Assembly (NCBI GenBank): GCA_949472775.1 | Contig: CASWVG010000001.1 | Span: 124,001-188,000 of the forward strand | Direction of reading: 5' to 3' | DNA length: 64,000 bases | Source: an uncultured Lachnospiraceae bacterium | GTDB taxonomy: Bacteria; Bacillota; Clostridia; Lachnospirales; Lachnospiraceae | Part shown: positions 62,058 through 64,000 of the stretch, piece after piece | How the letters are laid out: each line of letters starts with the position of its first letter | Numbering within the stretch: position 1 is the first letter of the stretch | Translations under genes and position numbers: made by a program | Notes under the pieces: model-generated | Databases searched by the model: none | What the model was told of the DNA's origin: nothing | What the model saw: only the letters and a program-made list of their open reading frames with translations

Positions 62058-63128
62058 TCAGTTTTCGCCCTGCGCTTTGTACTCCCCGCAGCTCATTCCC
62101 GCGATTTCCTTTAAGTCCGCATCCATCATCATGGATACCAGCCCTTTAAAGTCCACTTTGCGTCTCCAGCCAAGCTCCTTCTCCGCTTTCTCACAGTTGC
62201 CCCACAAAAACTCCACTTCCGCCGGGCGGTAAAATTCGGGATTCACGTCGACGAGCAGACGGCCGCTCTTTGTGTCATAGCCCTTCTCGTTCACGCCGGT
62301 TCCCTCCCAGCGGAGCTGAATGCCAAGTTCACCAAACGCCGCCTCCACGAACTCCCTTACCGTGTGCGTCTCGTTGGTGGCAAGCACATAATCGTCGGGC
62401 TTGTCCTGCTGCAGCATCAGCCACATGCCCTCTATATAGTCGCCCGCAAATCCCCAGTCTCTTTTCGCGTTCATATTGCCCAGAGACAGCTTCTCCTGTT
62501 TGCCCGCAATTATATTCGCAATAGCCAGCGTGATCTTTCTCGTCACAAAATTCTCTCCGCGTCTTGGCGACTCGTGGTTAAATAATATACCGTTGCAGGC
62601 AAACATGTTGTAAGACTCTCTGTAATTTACTGTTATCCAGTACGAATAGAGCTTCGCCGCGCCGTAAGGACTCTTCGGGTAAAAAGGCGTCTTCTCACTC
62701 TGGGGCGCCGTCTCCGGGATTCCCCCGAAAAGTTCTGATGTGGAAGCCTGATAATATCTGCATGTCCCGCCGTTTACACGAATCGCCTCCAAGAGTTTCA
62801 GCGTGCTTACGCCAGTAGCCTCCGCCGTGTACTCGGGGACCTCAAAGGAAACGCCCACATGGGACTGTGCCGCCAGGTTATAAACTTCGGTGGGACGAAT
62901 CTCCGCGATCAGCCGCATAAGATTGCTGGAATCCGTAGTATCCGCATAGTGCAGAAAAAATTTTACCTTATGATAATCAGAGGCAATCAGATGATCAATC
63001 CTTCCCGTATTGGCAATACTGTGCCTGCGGACCAGACCGTGCACCTCATATCCCTTCTCCAGCAGAAACTCCGCCAGATAAGAGCCGTCCTGTCCTGTAA
63101 TTCCTGTAATTAGTGCTGTTTTCTGCAT
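62058..63128 (-). CDS. gmd: GDP-mannose 4,6-dehydratase
   Basis: 356 residues. [22 protein letters not shown] at 5-26, STSELFG near 129-135, [12 protein letters not shown] with catalytic Tyr/Lys near 152-158, and the GMD-specific [17 protein letters not shown]. It makes GDP-4-keto-6-deoxymannose, the substrate of the fcl product. ATG with AAGG upstream and a promoter at 63192-63220. Directly downstream of the rmlD-like gene. Confidence 0.96.
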   Translation of the reverse strand: MQKTALITGITGQDGSYLAEFLLEKGYEVHGLVRRHSIANTGRIDHLIASDYHKVKFFLHYADTTDSSNLMRLIAEIRPTEVYNLAAQSHVGVSFEVPEYTAEATGVSTLKLLEAIRVNGGTCRYYQASTSELFGGIPETAPQSEKTPFYPKSPYGAAKLYSYWITVNYRESYNMFACNGILFNHESPRRGENFVTRKITLAIANIIAGKQEKLSLGNMNAKRDWGFAGDYIEGMWLMLQQDKPDDYVLATNETHTVREFVEAAFGELGIQLRWEGTGVNEKGYDTKSGRLLVDVNPEFYRPAEVEFLWGNCEKAEKELGWRRKVDFKGLVSMMMDADLKEIAGMSCGEYKAQGEN

Positions 63129-63191
63129 ATTTTCTTACCTTACCTTCCTAATTCTCCTTCCGTCTTCACACTGCTCATTGTCATCGTAAAC

Positions 63192-63220
63192 ATTCTCGCA
63201 CAAAAATCGCCGGCTGTCAA
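63192..63220 (-). promoter_or_regulatory. Promoter for gmd operon
   Basis: Minus-strand TTGACA (6/6, 63215-63220), 17-bp spacer, GAGAAT (4/6) with extended TGC, in the 114-base gap after the rmlD-like gene. Confidence 0.65.
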
Positions 63221-63242
63221 AAACCGCATTCCGCTACTCGCA

Positions 63243-64000
63243 TCATTGTCCAAGATACTCCGCAATCGCGTCGTGCCAGTCCGCAAACATAAAGTCTGTC
63301 GTCATTTTAAACATATAATTTTCCAAAATGGAGTAAGCCGGACGCTTCACCGCCGCGCCATACTCTTCCGAGGTAATCGCTTCCACCACAGTCTTTTTCC
63401 CCGCCAGACGGAAAATCTCCTCTGTAAACTGCGCCCAGCTGCAATCCCCTTCGCAGGTGGCATGAAACAATCCGTAATTTTCTGTGGGCAGCAGATAGAC
63501 AATAGCCTTCGCAAGTTCCCTGGCGCTGGTGGGAGAACCTACCTGATCCCGTACCACCCTCACCTTATCGTTTGTCTCGGAGAGCCGCAGCATCGTCTTT
63601 ACAAAATTCTTCCCGTCCCCGTATAGCCATGCCGTGCGCAGGATGAAATGCCTGTCGCTGAATTCCTTCACGAATTCCTCCCCCGCCAGTTTCGTCCTGC
63701 CGTATGCGCCCTGCGGACCGACCGGATCGGTTTCCTTATAAGGTCTCGTTCCGTTTCCGTCAAACACATAATCTGTGGAAATATGCATCAGCTTCGCACC
63801 CGTCTCGTTAGCCGCTATACTTAAGTTGCGTGCGCCGACGGCGTTGATCCGGAAAGCGAGATCTTCCTCTTTCTCACATGCCTCCACCGCTGTGTAGGCG
63901 GCACAGTTGATAATCGCGTAAGGATTGATTTCCCGCGCGAATTTCATCACCTCATCGATCTTCGTGATGTCCAGTTCTCCCACATCCGTGTTGACCAGTT
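63243..64000 (-). CDS. rmlD: dTDP-4-dehydrorhamnose reductase-like SDR (N-terminus beyond window)
   Basis: 252 codons are visible; the reading frame is open to the right edge, so the NADPH-binding N-terminus is missing. GELDITKIDEV, NCAAYTAVEACE, HISTDYVFDGNGTRPYKETD, YGRTKLAGEE with the catalytic Tyr/Lys, and RTAWLYGDGKNFVKTM are RmlD landmarks. RmlD makes dTDP-L-rhamnose; close relatives act in other deoxysugar routes. rmlA, rmlB and rmlC may lie further right. It appears to be cotranscribed into gmd or to end just before the gmd promoter. Confidence 0.9.
   Translation of the reverse strand, partial: LVNTDVGELDITKIDEVMKFAREINPYAIINCAAYTAVEACEKEEDLAFRINAVGARNLSIAANETGAKLMHISTDYVFDGNGTRPYKETDPVGPQGAYGRTKLAGEEFVKEFSDRHFILRTAWLYGDGKNFVKTMLRLSETNDKVRVVRDQVGSPTSARELAKAIVYLLPTENYGLFHATCEGDCSWAQFTEEIFRLAGKKTVVEAITSEEYGAAVKRPAYSILENYMFKMTTDFMFADWHDAIAEYLGQ

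Noticed and set aside
1..64000. Insertion sequences, phage or CRISPR
   Set aside because: No transposase, integrase, cas gene or regularly spaced repeat was found; the only tandem repeat is the 57-bp one.

Overview
The window is one continuous cell-surface glycan biosynthesis island. It holds 43 protein-coding genes, 42 on the minus strand and one on the plus strand, packed with short gaps or 4-bp ATGA overlaps. There are no rRNA, tRNA or CRISPR genes, no transposases, and no stretch over 300 bases without a gene. AGGAGG-type ribosome binding sites, consensus sigma-A promoters, a free-standing Spo0A DNA-binding domain, EpsG and DUF6020/DUF6056-type membrane proteins point to a spore-lineage Firmicute. 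A Clostridia/Lachnospiraceae gut organism of roughly even GC is most likely (inference).

Read in the direction of transcription, from high to low coordinates. (1) 64000-58939: rmlD-like reductase (cut by the window edge), GDP-mannose dehydratase, a polytopic membrane protein and GDP-fucose synthase. (2) 58843-58285: a small Spo0A C-terminal-domain regulator with its own promoter, two 0A-box-like sites and a strong terminator. (3) 58237-43626: GtrB-type polyprenyl-phosphate glycosyltransferase, GT2, WbaP-type initiating transferase, Wzz-like co-polymerase, GT2, EpsG polymerase, GT2, two GT4, GT2 and two GT-C-like membrane proteins. (4) 43629-29443: from a perfect consensus promoter, mtnA, pseB, pseC, a YfhO-like membrane protein, GT2 and a PLP-domain/PseG fusion. 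A second strong promoter follows, then pseF, pseI, an ATP-grasp ligase and a GT52-type transferase. This is a nonulosonic (pseudaminic-type) acid pathway. (5) 29299-9158: PglK-like ABC flippase, GtrA, acyltransferase, large membrane proteins, AAA ATPase, WecE-like aminotransferase, GNAT, argC, O-antigen ligase/PglL-like protein, PglF-like dehydratase, PglE-like aminotransferase and a DUF2164 protein. (6) 8441-9082 (plus strand): an orotate-phosphoribosyltransferase-like protein with a degenerate PRPP loop. (7) 8281-1: from its own promoter, PglC-like initiating transferase, a D-cysteine-desulfhydrase-like PLP enzyme, ATP-grasp, GT4, UDP-HexNAc dehydrogenase, membrane protein, epimerase and a sugar-formyltransferase-like gene cut by the window edge.

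Together the genes would supply UDP-4-amino-sugar(s) of the bacillosamine type, a dTDP/UDP-4-amino sugar, a CMP-nonulosonate, UDP-HexNAc uronic acid and GDP-fucose. They would assemble these on undecaprenyl phosphate through two different initiating transferases, flip at least one product with an ABC transporter, and polymerise or transfer it outside the membrane. Three kinds of N-acylation tool (GNAT, formyltransferase, two ATP-grasp ligases) sit beside three 4-amino-sugar routes. The most unusual items are the aminotransferase-fold/PseG fusion, the pse locus with an ATP-grasp ligase and no adjacent PseH, the receiver-less Spo0A regulator with 0A boxes on its own promoter, and a 57-bp tandem repeat that copies the 3' end of the flippase gene including its stop codon.
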